A stretch of DNA of 64,000 nt from Zhengitettix transpicula (GCA_037074705.1 CM073590.1:237262101-237326100); one strand, 5' to 3'; shown: positions 33,187 through 44,087, counted from the stretch's first letter. Notes: generated from the sequence alone by a model not told the origin. Numbers and translations are program-made.

Positions 33187-33295
33187 TCCAGTAGAGGTTT
33201 TAGAAGTGTGAGGACGCAACGTCTCCATGCCCACTCGGTCTGATTTTTGGAGGACAGTTGGCCGACTGGTCCAATGAGAACAGCGACCCAGGAAA
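33187..33295 (-). repeat. Divergent relative of the CTGCGAG family
   Basis: Plus-strand blocks GAGGACGCA, TTTGGAGGACAGTTGGCCGA and CTGGTCCAATGAGAACAGCG align with the family's GGGGACGCA, TTTAGGAGGCAGCTGGCCGA and CTATTCCAATGGGAATAGCG in the same order and similar spacing. The hairpin is partly kept. The flanks do not align, so this is an old copy or a related subfamily. Confidence 0.55.
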
Positions 33296-35149
33296 GTCAG
33301 TCTAGGACGATTGACGCACCGTCTCATACCTGACATCCCAAGATGGACAAGGAGAAAACACTGGGCATTATTAACTAACTCAAGTCATGAGTTTTAGTAA
33401 ATATCTATGTAGGGGTTGAAGATAGTGGAAAGCGTCAGGTGCCTGAAGTGGTTTTTTTTCAAATACCCTTATCCTGAAAATCTAAGAAAATATTATTAGA
33501 GGCGAAGTAATGATCGAAATAACATCTGCAAATCTGGTGTCCGTGATGCTCAAGTCGGCGGGCAAGTGGAAGGCCAACACAACGCAATGGTAGGTAAAGT
33601 TGATAGGAGGAAAAGCCACGGCTAAGACCGAATCCTACGAAGTAGTACTTAATTGCAGTTCCGTCGGAAGCATATAAAGTACAGTGAAGAAATGGAGGGG
33701 TTTTTCTAGTAGGGTATGAATCCCACACTATTGGGGATACTGCGGACTGCTGTCTTTGAATGATTTTCACCCTACCCACAGAAAAAAAAAGGTGTCACGG
33801 ATTACGCGAGTCTTGATTTGGTTTTACTAGAATCAATAACTGAAAATTCAAAATGGTGAAGGTTTCTCACCCCTATAGGAGATTTATTTTTGAGGGCTCA
33901 TCCATTGACTGTCCCTTTTAAATTAGGTCAGCGAGTCAACGTCTATTGAGTCTTCTGATGACCTGGTGGTGTGGAAGTTCGTTTATCAAGGGATTGCTGT
34001 GTTCCCGGAGATTTTATCAACGTGGTTTGTTGTTCTATCATGAAAAACTGACGTTAATAGAGGAATTCTAAAATCTTTGTGTGGCGTTTGGTTTTACTAC
34101 TGTAAAGATAATCTTTATATTTTTTCCCCTTCCAATTTACCACTGATTCCTATTATTTTTTGTCTGTGGAAAAAAAAATGATGATGGCCCAGTAACGTTG
34201 TCGGGCGTTTCTTTTTTAAATCGCTTACGAAAGTGTTGTCTGTCAGATCCGTGGTAGGTCACCTCCTGAGCGCCTGAGCTGCCAGTCTTGATGAGGTTTT
34301 TCTACAACACTCAGTGAAAATTGCAAGACCTACGAGGATGGAACTGAATATGATTATTTCTTTAATTTGTAGAAGACCGTGTGGCTCCGAGAGCGACTGA
34401 ATCAGCATCTCACCAGGGGGGGGGGGGGAGGAAGAGAGATTCGAGAAAACTGCAGATTCTGGCTTGCGACGATGTTTGCACGAAATTGGGGCGATGCGGG
34501 GGCAAGAAGAGTAACCTGCGTGGGAGACGGTCCCGGGCCAAGATCGTCGGCGCCAGAGGTCCTGTGTCCCCGAATCGATTCCCACCGCAGACTCCAAGTC
34601 CCCGGTACTCAGTGACGCCTCCACCGAGGCGATAACAATCACCTTCGCTTTCTTAGTGGCGCGACGACGCAATTGGCTACTTGGTACAGGCTTCTGCAAG
34701 AGTAAAATCCATTTTTGTCTACCAACGCCAATCAAAAATATTGTCAAGCTTGATTCGTATAAACATTACCTTTAGTAGTTAGTTACAACAGTCTACGTAG
34801 CTCTCTGGTGGGTTATGAGAATAGTTACTGGGTCGGTGCTGTTCTTCATTGGTAATCTGTTGACCCCAAATCCTACGATCACTCTTCGTTCCCAACCAAC
34901 TTGTTTCTTCGTGTTGTTGTTGGTTTGCATCGCTGTCTTCTTTCGTCGACGTTCTTTAATTTGTCAAACTAGTTAACCTTCAGCATTCATGTTCCAGTTC
35001 AGACTTATTCATGTTTGACACGCATCCAACATTCGACTCCTCTTATATTGATTCAGATTCTTTTACATCTATTGAAAACTACACCATTTATATGTGGTGA
35101 GCTTAAAGTCAAATTAACTAATGGTATTCGGTTTGTTGGGCGCCACCTG
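33296..35149. other. Unassigned, moderately GC-rich sequence
   Basis: The longest non-repeat open frame in the window (34259-34747 minus, 162 residues) overlaps frames on the other strand around a G run at about 34418-34429. Its protein shows basic and serine-rich parts but no family motif, so I do not call it a gene. Confidence 0.3.
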
Positions 35150-35740
35150 CAAGAAATTATTCACCCGCAGGAAAGGAAATACAATTTTTAGTTAATAAAA
35201 AAAAACAAGAATTCATTTTATCAGAATTTATATAAAACGAAAAGCTCTCCAGCCTTGCCAGGGATGCATGTACCCCCCACCCTTTCTCAAGATTAATCGT
35301 GGTTATCTTTGTGGCAAACCGACGCGATACCTGGAAGAATGTACTTACCAGGTCTGCAGCTCGGACAGGGTCGATTCCCGTTGGTGACTCTCTCTCTGCA
35401 GCAGCAGCAGTAGACGACCGGAGACCCACGTGCAAACCAAAATGGTCCAGGATCAACTCTCTCTGACTGCTCTCACTGACGGTCCAGATCGATCTCCCTG
35501 TATTCACAGAATTCTCTCTCTGTGTCCACAAAATCCCTATCTCCTGGTTGGTCCTTGTCCACACGTGACCCACTTCAATCTATTTTAGGCCCACACTTTC
35601 CCGTTCGTCTACCCCTTTCTTGGCCGACCATGACCTTGTTTGCGGGACTTGCGGATTTTCCCAATCCACCCCGCCATTGTCTTCTGTCTGCTGCTCGACC
35701 CCGGCAAGCCACGTTTCCATGGTTCCAGGCAGTAATTTAG
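35150..35740 (-). other. GC-rich block with splice-donor-like site, unassigned
   Basis: On the minus strand a purine-rich stretch with repeated CAGAGAGAG motifs leads to GCAGACCTGGTAAGTACATT (about 35335-35354), a strong 5' splice site match. The overlapping frame of 138 residues (35157-35573) reads through the donor and has no recognised domain. It could be an untranslated exon or a retroelement leader. Confidence 0.3.
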
Positions 35741-36207
35741 GCAAAAGTTATAAAAATATTTGGTTATACAAATTGATAACTAAAGGCGCACCATAATCTA
35801 TTGAAAACTATTTTCTTTTAGCTCATGGAAAAAATTTTCGTCCTATATCTCCGCTTTTCTACATTATATTTCTTCTTTACTCCACAAAATATCATCATTC
35901 TGTCAGTTATTACATCACTCCGAAACTCATTATTATATTTAGTCACACCGTTTCCTTTACTCAGAGTCTATCGTTTTTCATTAATTTACCCACAGTTTAT
36001 AAACTTCCTATTTTGACAACAGAATAATATGACCTGCACCCTTTTGGATTTTTAATTTGATTAAATTAAATTAATATCTGTTGCAATTTTTATTCTTATA
36101 AATTCATACTTTGTTAAAGGTTCTATAATTAGACCGTGAAGAATGTGTTTTAGTAAATTGAAGGTGAGACTGTATTCAGGATGGAGAAAGCTATGCACAA
36201 GACGTAG
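35741..36207. other. AT-rich stretch without recognised feature
   Basis: Nothing recognised. Confidence 0.4.
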
Positions 36208-36310
36208 GAGTCGACTCGGATAGCTCAGATGGCTAAGAACACACACACGTACGATGCGGAGGACGTCCCGGGTTTCGATTCCCGGTCCGGTCTAGATTTT
36301 TTCCATTCTG
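36208..36310 (+). repeat. tRNA-derived SINE, family 2
   Basis: GGATAGCTCAGATGGCTAAG is an A-box region and CCGGGTTTCGATTCCCGG a B box with a T-arm-like stem. The anticodon region is not tRNA-like and the acceptor ends do not pair well. The stretch after the B box, CCGGTC then ATTTTTTCCAT, matches the fragment at 17.9 kb, which identifies the family. Confidence 0.75.
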
Positions 36311-36360
36311 ATTATTTAATCAAATATTTTCTATATATCAAACAAAATCATCTTTTATAT

Positions 36361-36453
36361 ATAAATAATAAGAAAGATAGACAAATACAGAAAAAATAAG
36401 TGATAACATAATTATCACTTTTTTTTGTCTGTATTTGCCAATTCTTTATTTAT
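36361..36453. repeat. Hairpin made of two head-to-head PLE tail ends
   Basis: AGTGATAA (36400-36407 region) pairs with TTATCACT around a loop of about 5 bases, and the arms extend about 40 bp with AGACAAATACAGAAAAAA versus TTTTTTTGTCTGTATTTG. The arm sequence is the terminal block of the PLE tails at 42.9 and 55.4 kb. Confidence 0.7.
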
Positions 36454-37245
36454 AAACAGATGTAAATTTTAATATTTCATATATACATAAAATAATTAAT
36501 TCATAAACCGTGCTATGGTGTGAAACATGATATTTTACGCCAGCCACTGGTTTCATAAATTTACATCTTTTTTTTATGCTAGTAATAATTTTTATCGTGT
36601 GTTTATTTTTCGCGCGGTAAACAAAACTAACCTCTTTGAAGTATTGATATCGCAGGCCGCGAGCGGAGATTCCTTGCTGCTGTGATAAGTGTATTATATT
36701 CCTAATGTAACGACGCGAATAATTTATTTTATATAAATGTATATTACTACATTTTTAAGTATGGAAATTATATGTTCCATTTCTGGTGAGATATTTCTTT
36801 CGCTCGAAGTTCTGTAACAAATAACCTGGCCAAAGTATAAACAAAGGATTAGATATTGTTGCTCCTTGGCAGAGAAGAGATTTCTTTTTATATTATACAA
36901 TACGATAGAACCGGAGTGCAGCATCTGGGGAGAGAAATACGTCTGTATTGTTTTATATTGTTTCTCGTAGTCAATTATCAGAATAATAGTGTATACTTCA
37001 AATGAGAATTTTGCTCTTTAGACTTTTCATTCAACTACTATTAAAATTGTAGTATTCATATTTTCGATTATATTGACGTTGAAAATTTTTTTCTTAAGTA
37101 AGGGCAATAGTGATTCAATACAAATATAATTAATGCAATTGAAATTCGAATATGTGCATTGTGAAATTTAAGCTGTTTGTGTTTACATTATATCAAATGA
37201 ATTCTGGTTAATTTTCTCATATTGTGCATGTAATTGAGTAACTAG
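36454..37245. other. AT-rich stretch without recognised feature
   Basis: Nothing recognised. Confidence 0.4.
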
Positions 37246-37248
37246 TAG

Positions 37249-37608
37249 TGTGACGCCGATGACGTCATAGGCGACGTCACCAGCTAAACCAAAAAATCAC
37301 GTTTGGAGCTGGATGGACAAATCTACACGAAGCCTTCAATAGCAGTATTGTTATTTATATTTGTGCAGGTGGGAAGAAAATAATAGCTCGACTGTTAAGT
37401 AGGAAAATCATTCCTCCTCCGTGAAACCCTGAGAGTAAAGAGTTTGTGAGAAATCGCGTCGACCAAGATATTGTCAGTGGATCGCAGTGAGTACGGGACT
37501 TTGTTTATTTTTGCATTGAAAAAAGATTATTTATTTGAATATGTATTTTGTGTGCATTCATGATCACAATTGTGAAATAAATAAAGATATTTACTGAATA
37601 CACGTCGC
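37249..37608 (+). repeat. Candidate solo LTR or LTR with leader
   Basis: This begins TGTGACGCCGATGACGTCAT and ends ACACGTCGCA, giving TG...CA ends with imperfect inverted termini (TGTGACG / CGTCGCA). AATAAATAAAG lies about 30 bp before the end. The first 30 bases contain nested palindromes with TGACGTCA. The downstream TTTCTGGTGCCGCC could be a primer-binding-site remnant before copy 11 of the CTGCGAG family. No second LTR is visible. Confidence 0.35.
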
Positions 37609-37663
37609 AGTTGTTTCTGGTTATGGATCGATTTCTGGTGCCGCCGAATATCTTGGCTACCTG

Positions 37664-38163
37664 GCAGGCAGGAGAGATACGAAGGGGCTACCTTTGGGGA
37701 TGCCTTTTCCTCTCCGTCTTTGAACTAAGGCTCCCACATTCCGAGGCACCTCGGCCTGTTTTGAGAGGTGTATGTTCCGGGGTCGCAGACCTTGGCCATA
37801 CGGTAAGAGTTGTTCGCTATTCCCATTGGAATAGTCGGCCAGCTGCCTCCTAAATTGGTCGAGGCACGGAGAAGGGAATGCTGCGCCCCCACAGTAAACT
37901 GCTCTCCCGCCATCGGAAGGGCATGGGACAAGTACCCAATGCCCGACCTACCTGATGCAGGTTTTTGTGGGGTTTTCCCTGCATTACTTTTAGGCGAATG
38001 CCGGGTAGGATCCTTAAACTATAGCCCGGGGGCCCTAGTTAATCCTTGGCTACCTTCCTCTACCCTCTTCCACATCCGCCCCTTTCAAATCCCTTCCTAT
38101 GCTATTAAAGGGGTGTTGCCACTATGTGGATTACGCTCATGTAGGCTGTTCCCCTAAAAAAAA
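37664..38163 (+). repeat. CTGCGAG-family copy 11
   Basis: This starts within the 5' module at GCAGGCAGGAGAGATACG, lacks complete palindromes, keeps the CTATTCC/GGAATAG hairpin, and ends CCCCTAAAAAAAA. No clear target-site duplication. Confidence 0.92.
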
Positions 38164-39501
38164 TTCCCTCTTACTTCTTAATATAAAACAGGTTGAAATT
38201 TTATATTGTTTCAAGGCAAAGATTTCAGGTATTCGGAAAATAAATTTTAACGTGCCAAATAGATACTTATGAGTGAAATAATGGTGAAATATTATAAAAA
38301 ATAATTATAAACTAAATTCATGATGATTGCGAATTTAATTATTTATTATTAAAATTATTTGGTGCTTTCTAAAAGCAATATTATTTGTATAATTGATTTT
38401 TATATGTTTACTTGATTCGTTTGTTGGTACTTCGTACGTTATATTCGACTATAGAAACGTCATATATATCTAAAGAGTGTTTGGAACATAAATTCTTTTT
38501 CCATGAATTGAATATGAGATCGTCGTTCAGTAGCATGTTATAAAATAATGTACGGCAGATTCTTATTACCGCGAGCGAAGTGACAATAAAGCACAGTTAG
38601 TTGGTGAGGAAGCGCGGTTGAATAAAAAAGGCGTTACCACGAATCAACAAACACGTTTTCGTGAGGTCGTTAGGCCTATTTATCAGAGTGTTTTCAGATA
38701 GGAGTTGCGCCCAGGGTTTCCTCCTCTAATGATCGCTTCAACTCTCTTTCTCTCTCTCCGGCTCACTATTTATCTCCAACCTCTCTTTTCACGGAAGAAG
38801 CAGCAAGGGGTTGAAAGGCAGAGGCGGTGCCTTCCATTATTCCAGAGCAGATGACAAGTGCAGCAAGTCTTCTCTGTCTCTCTCTCTATCCATCCCCAGT
38901 TTCGCTCTCAACTACATCACTACAGCGGCACACAACTGCACTGCACTCAGAATAAGTGCGAAACTTTTCTGCCAGTGCTTCGTGGGAAATGTCAAGACCC
39001 TCGCTAAATTCTAAAATAATGTATTTGTATTCAGAATCATTCTGCTTGTGTCACGTCAACAGATAGCAACGCTAACGCCACCTGGGACCAATAAAATCCA
39101 CTAATATTCTGACGTACAAAATTCAGTCCATCTGCCCAAAAAAATACCACAAAAACATCGCTTAGCTACTCCACCCAATTTGGGATCGAACTGTTGATTT
39201 CTTGATCAGTCCTCGACTACGTCAATCAGTACAACAACAACAAAATTAATGTTATTCCAATACGGACAGTTTAAAAAACTATGAAACTGCAGAATTATTT
39301 TCTTGTCTCTTATTGGACATCGCACCCTGTCACCCTGGCTGTCCAATCATCGGACAGCTTTGTATGTACTTGCCCATGGTCCCAAGTTTCACACACGCTA
39401 TTATAAATTAAATTATATGTAACTATTATAAATTCGGGATGATCCAAAAAATGTGTAGATTGATAATTTAATATTCGTCGGTTTTTAAATAATAATAATG
39501 A
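38164..39501. other. Unassigned sequence
   Basis: No gene recognised. The 38560-39010 part is less AT-rich with CT-rich tracts (about 38735-38760 and 38875-38890). Confidence 0.4.
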
Positions 39502-39775
39502 TATAAATTAAATAAATTAACGGCTTTTATTTAAAGACATTTTAAATTATTTCAATCAGTATAACAAAAACGACGTTTCAGTACCCATTTATACATTTAT
39601 CAGTTTCTGTTTCACATTGTATAACAAATCAAAAAAAAATTACCGTACAAAAGGTAATAACCCGTTTAAAGTTAAAACGTGGCGTTCAAAATGATATTGA
39701 AACGTCATAGATGTATTGAATAAAATAGTTTAAAGTGTCTGTAAATAAAGGTAGTTAGTTTATTTAATTAAATGT
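39502..39775. repeat. Divergent inverted PLE-type repeat
   Basis: Left (39502-39605, minus) and right (39650-39775, plus) arms share TGAAACGTC, AATAAAATAGTTTAAA or its variant, and GTCTNTAAATAAA. The left arm has a CTGATAA...GAAACGTCG hammerhead-like order. The right arm matches the remnant at 25.0 kb. Confidence 0.6.
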
Positions 39776-39862
39776 ATAGCTGTAGTATCTATAGTCTCTC
39801 TGGAATATTTCGAAGGACTTAATATATATTTATGACTGCAAGAAATCCTTGACCCTTTCCAC

Positions 39863-40170
39863 TTTTTTTTTAGGGTAACACGCTACATGAGAGGAATCTA
39901 GATGCTGGCAACTCCCCTTTAATAGCATAGGAAGGGATTTGAAAAGGGGCAATGCGGAGGGTAGAGGAAGGTAGCCAAGGGTTAACTAGGGCCCACTAAA
40001 AGTAATGCAGGACAAACCCTAGAAAATCTGCATCACGTAGGTCGGGCATTGGGTACTTGTCCCACGTCCTTCCGACAGTGGGAGAGGGGTTTGCTGTGGG
40101 GACGCAGCATTCCCTTCTCCGTGCCAAAACCAGTTTAGGAGGCAGCTGACCGACTGTTCCAATGGGAACA
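39863..40170 (-). repeat. CTGCGAG-family copy 12, 5' truncated and internally deleted
   Basis: On the minus strand it starts in the central hairpin (CTGTTCC...GGAACA form) and ends in poly-A (T run at 39863-39871). About 35-40 bp including GGATCCTACCCGGCATTCG are deleted near 39992. It abuts the PLE fragment exactly at the truncation point. Confidence 0.9.
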
Positions 40171-40402
40171 CATAGGACAAACAAAACGTTCCCTTAATAC
40201 ACGTATCAAGGAACACGTGTCTAATATCAAACTTCCCATTGATAAACAATCCGTAGTCTCCAAACATATCATCAATTCTAAACATACATTTGATTGGCAA
40301 AATGCTAAGACATTGACACCCGGTACAATTCCAGAGATGCTTCACATTAAATCAAACATCACAGCTACTAATGTACAAAACAGACACTATGAAACTCAAT
40401 AA
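40169..40402 (+). pseudogene. Penelope-like element C-terminal endonuclease fragment
   Basis: PLEs are retroelements with a reverse transcriptase and usually a C-terminal GIY-YIG endonuclease that nicks the target DNA. Here the frame starts HIGQTKRSLNTRIKEHVSN, matching the GIY-YIG region with the conserved arginine and the R-x-x-E-H block, and continues through FDWQNAKTL to RHYETQ and a stop at about 40402. Only about 78 residues remain. The reverse transcriptase and the start of the GIY-YIG motif are missing because the CTGCGAG copy replaces the upstream part. The fragment cannot be functional alone. A closely related, frameshifted copy is at 55.0 kb. Confidence 0.75.
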
Positions 40403-40625
40403 TTGCTATGATCCCTTATTATTACGCGAAACCTTCTGTTTTCCCATTGTCGTTGCTCCCTTAACCTTTCGGCTCTCCCATTGTCGTTGCGTTTTCATCG
40501 CTTTTGAGTTTTGTCAACTGAAGAGTGCAGTTGTGTCGCTCTAGGCTCTTCTTCGCACCTGAGGAAAGGGACAAGGATCACAGAAACGTTGTGTGGTATT
40601 TACATTACCACTGGTTACGTACAGT
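40403..40625 (+). repeat. PLE 3' region with hammerhead-like motif
   Basis: After the stop codon come TTCCCATTGTCGTTGC (repeated), GTCGCTCTAGGCTCTTCTTC and CACCTGAGGAAAGGGACAAG...AGAAACGTTGTG (40556-40590). The same order is seen at 42.7 and 55.3 kb. Confidence 0.75.
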
Positions 40626-41159
40626 ATTTAACTTTCACACATACATGATTAGCTTGCCCTCAGGATTAAAATGAAGCAAATACTTTCCATGCAAAAGTCA
40701 AAGCTGTCATTGACACATTATTCCCCTCAAATAAACTAAATATTTGCTGGCTCTATGACTTACATGGTATAAACCTGATAGTTGTAGTTAATAAATTGAG
40801 ATAATAGATTTACTTAACCGCAACAACAGTTATCATTGATTCGTTAAAGCGCATTCACAGTTAACACGTTACTCGCAACTATGAACGTAGGGAGGGAGAG
40901 AGAGAGAGAGAGAGAGAAGCTGTTTCATGTAAAATACACATTGGCCTTGTTTAGCGAACGTTGTTTCATCGGGGATTGGTGTTTAACTTTGCCAAACTAA
41001 ATACGGTATGTGAGCTCGTTTCCTAATGCGGACGGACCTCGTTACTCGACACGCAACCCCCCTCTGGATAATATTATCCGATATAAGTCGTGAACGGAAG
41101 TAGGGGTGGGGGGGGGCAATTGATTAACTTTAGTTTCCTAAGGAGCGAGAGAAAGTATA
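40626..41159. other. Unassigned sequence
   Basis: A GA microsatellite lies at about 40893-40916. Otherwise nothing recognised. Confidence 0.4.
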
Positions 41160-41876
41160 GCGAGCGAACGAGAGAGAGAGAGAGAGACAGAGAGACAGAG
41201 AGAGAAACAGAGAGAGACAGAGAGAGACAGAGAAAGACAGCGAGAGAGAGAGGCAGAGAGAGACAGAGAGAGACAGAGAGACAGAGACAGATAGAGAGAG
41301 AGAGACAGAGAGAGACAGAGACAGAAAGAGACAGAGAGAGAGACAGAGAGACAGAGAGAGAGAGAGACAGAGAGAGGCAGAGAGAGAGGCAGAGAGAGAC
41401 AGAGAGAGACAGAGAGACAGAGACAGATAGAGAGAGACAGAGACATAGAGAGACAGAGAGAGACAGAGAGAGAGACAGAGAGACAGAGACAGAGAGAGAG
41501 AGACAGAGAGAGACAGAGAGAGAGACAGAGACAGACAGAGAGAGACAGAGAGAGAGGTACAGCGAGAGAGAGAGAGAGAGAGGCAGAGAGAGACAGAGAG
41601 AGACAGAGATACAGAGAGAGAGAGAGAGGCAGAGAGAGAGACAGAGAGGGACAGAGAGACAGAGAGAGACAGAGAGAGAGAGAAAGACAGCGAGAGAGAG
41701 AGAGAGGCAGAGAGAGAGGCAGAGAGAGAGACAGAGAGAGACAGAGAGAGACAGGGAGAGACAGAGAGAGACAGAGAAAGACAGAGAGAGACAGAGAAAG
41801 ACAGCGAGAGAGAGAGAGAGAGGCAGAGAGAGAGACAGAGAGAGACAGAGAGAGACAGAAAGAGAGAGAGAGGCCT
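41160..41876. repeat. GAGA/GACA compound microsatellite, about 0.7 kb
   Basis: Sequence consists almost only of GAGAGACAGAGA-type units with occasional GGCAGA, AAGACAGC and ATACAG variants. Higher-order repetition is visible. The long open frames on both strands (264 residues plus, 249 minus) result from the absence of stop codons in this pattern and do not encode a protein. Confidence 0.97.
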
Positions 41877-42284
41877 GTAAATAACATTAGACCATTTACC
41901 GCTTCACTTGGATGGTTTCACGTCGACCTCAATTGCTTCCAATACAGATTACGGGCACAACAGGAGGCTTAGCACGGACATTTATAAACAGTGCAAACAA
42001 AGAAAATCATACCAAAATCATGATTATATTTTCAACAATTGGAAAGCGTATTCATTATGTTAAATATTTACGTCGGTACAATTTGCATTACGTTAGGCGT
42101 ACGACATCTCGAAACAGAACTACGTGATGATTTGTAAAGTTTTAAAATTATGGGTACTTCCTTACCACATGAACATAAATTTAATTTTTTGTCCTTTTTT
42201 AAAAGTAATTTTAACTTATAGATTAGCTTGGCAAGTTTTCTTTTTTCCCCCAGGACGAGATCTAACGCTCTCCATTTATAATCT
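41877..42284. other. Unassigned AT-rich sequence
   Basis: Nothing recognised. Confidence 0.4.
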
Positions 42285-42694
42285 TTTTATATAATAAAAA
42301 GAATAATGTAATGTATTTACATTAATTTCTATACAAATTTAAACGCGTGGACAGGTTGCAACAAAAATTGGTCCACATATACTTCAAAACACTAGAAACG
42401 GGTACTCTGGGAGGGTGAGACACGTCTACCACCCCTCTCACAAGAAGCGAGGGTGGAAATTTTCAAACACTATAGAATGGCCGATATTTGAGTCGGATAA
42501 ATATTTTTCAGTGTCAAAGAGATTCATAGTGTTTGTACCGATGTTATGGTTACATAATTTCAATCCCTGATATGTGACTAGAAAGGAGCACGATTAGGGG
42601 TGGGGGTGGAAAGGCGTTACAGAAAAATAACGCAAAAGCAACCGAAATTTAAAGTCAAATCGGGGATTATGGATATATGACAACGCCGGGCAGT
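42285..42694 (-). repeat. TGCCCGGCGTTG-type repeat N4
   Basis: On the minus strand this runs from CTGCCCGGCGTTGTCATATA to a TTATTATATAAAAAG end. It shares CCGATATTTGAGTCGGATAA, GATGTTATGGTTACATAA-type and AAAATAACGC blocks with N8. Confidence 0.7.
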
Positions 42695-42737
42695 TGAAAA
42701 TAAATTTTTAGGTAAATAATAAACGAAAAAATGTTCG

Positions 42738-42965
42738 CTTTATTTTCCCATTGTCGTTGCTCCGTTATTGTTACGCTAACCGTTTGGCTCTCCGGTTGTC
42801 GTTGCGTTTTCGTCGCTTTGCAGTGTTGGCCACTCACGAGTGCAGATGTGTCGCTCTAGGCTCTTCTTAGCACCTGACGAAAGGCACTAGGATCCGAGAA
42901 ACGTTGTGTGGTATTTATATTAACTTTTTTTTGTCTGTATTGGCTGTCTTTCTTAGTCATTAAAT
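42738..42965 (+). repeat. PLE 3' region with hammerhead-like motif
   Basis: This has the order TTCCCATTGTCGTTGC, GTCGCTCTAGGCTCTTCTTA, CACCTGACGAAAGGCACTAG...GAGAAACGTTGTG (42871-42905), TATTTATATTAAC and TTTTGTCTGTATTGGCTGTC. The upstream coding part is missing. Confidence 0.78.
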
Positions 42966-43357
42966 AATAAACGTTGCAAATTATCTGACATCGTCGTATT
43001 TTGGGTAATATAAAGTTGTATGAAGAAATTGAAATTTTTCATTATTGTTTACTAAACTTTATTTTATGAATTAGTTGACCAGAAATAATTATATAAAAAT
43101 CTATTCAGAGGACGTCCTACTGAATGAATACTGTAAAGAATTACAATAATTAAAATTAAAGATTTTCTAAACCTGATTTTTAACAGCAACAGAAAATCCA
43201 AGTACTTCTGCAAGAGTTCTCTGTACCTTTACCTCATCCATGTGAATACATATAATTATATCATTGTTTAATTATTTATTTGTCTTTCTTCCCTATTAAA
43301 TATTTTTCAAATTAATTGTTAATCGATGGTTGTCCCCGGCGAATAAAATTAAGAAAA
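42966..43357. other. AT-rich stretch without recognised feature
   Basis: Nothing recognised. Confidence 0.4.
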
Positions 43358-43442
43358 GCTTCTCGGCGTTTCGACGTCTAACACTTCCGTCTTCTTCCAG
43401 GTTTCAATCCTCAGTGCTGGGCGTCGAAACGCCGGCGTTCTA
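43358..43442. repeat. Compact inverted PLE-type motif
   Basis: CGGCGTTTCGACGTC (43364-43378) and GGCGTCGAAACGCCGGCG (43420-43437) are inverted. The minus-strand reading CCTGGAAGAAGACGGAAGTG...GACGTCGAAACGCC has a GACG/CGTC helix between hammerhead-like blocks, although CTGANGA itself is degenerate. Confidence 0.5.
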
Positions 43443-43564
43443 CGAAGATAACCCTTGAGAATCTTTTATTTTAAAATTAATTTTAATTCTTAATTTACGA
43501 AAGATTCTACCCAAGGAAATAATTTAGAAACCATTCTAGTGTTTCCCTCCGGGAAAAAATTGTT

Positions 43565-43802
43565 AATAATAACTAACTAACTAACTCCTCGGCTCGACAG
43601 CCCATGAAGGGCCTTGGCCTACCGATATCATCTTACATGACACATTCTGGATATAGGAGTGACACCTGGTCAGAGTGTCGATTCTCCCACAGTTTTCTTG
43701 ACCAGGACGAACACAAACATCCACGCCCATGCCTTGATTCGAACCCGGGACCTCTGTGATGCAAGGCAATGACGCTGGCCACTACACCTCAGCAGGCCGG
43801 CA
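43565..43802 (-). repeat. tRNA-derived SINE, family 1
   Basis: On the minus strand the head is GGCCTGCTGAGGTGTAGTGG, then TTGCCTTGCATCACAGAGGT and the B box CCCGGGTTCGAATCAAGG. The body ends with CCCTTCATGGGCTGTCGAGC and an AGTTAGTTAGTT tail (43570-43585). The head matches the SINE at 8.7 kb. The open frame across it is not a gene. Confidence 0.85.
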
Positions 43803-44087
43803 ATTACTAATAATTATCCTATGAAATATCACTATAACTTTTTTCACACACATTATTTATTTTCTGAATTTATTTTTCCAACAATAATTATGTGAGAAGC
43901 TGTACATTTGACTTTATAATATAAGGAATAATTCTGTGGTCAATAGTTAAAACTAAAGACCTATCACGCCTGATATTGTACAGTCAAATACTTCGGAATA
44001 GTTCTTTATCCGTCATTCATGTGAATACATAATTATATAATCGTTTAATAGCTTATTCGTCATTCGTCCCAATCAATAATATTTAAA
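43803..44087. other. Unassigned AT-rich sequence
   Basis: Nothing recognised. Confidence 0.4.

Noticed and set aside
34259..34747. A 162-residue minus-strand gene
   Set aside because: No family motif is visible, frames on the opposite strand are also open, and the frame spans a G/C homopolymer. GC-rich composition is enough to explain it.
36208..36294. A genuine tRNA gene at the A-box/B-box sequence
   Set aside because: The acceptor ends do not pair well and no anticodon arm forms. The post-B-box tail is shared with the 17.9-kb fragment, which marks a SINE.
41090..41887. Open frames of 264 and 249 residues on opposite strands
   Set aside because: They are entirely encoded by the GAGA/GACA microsatellite, which lacks stop codons in these frames.
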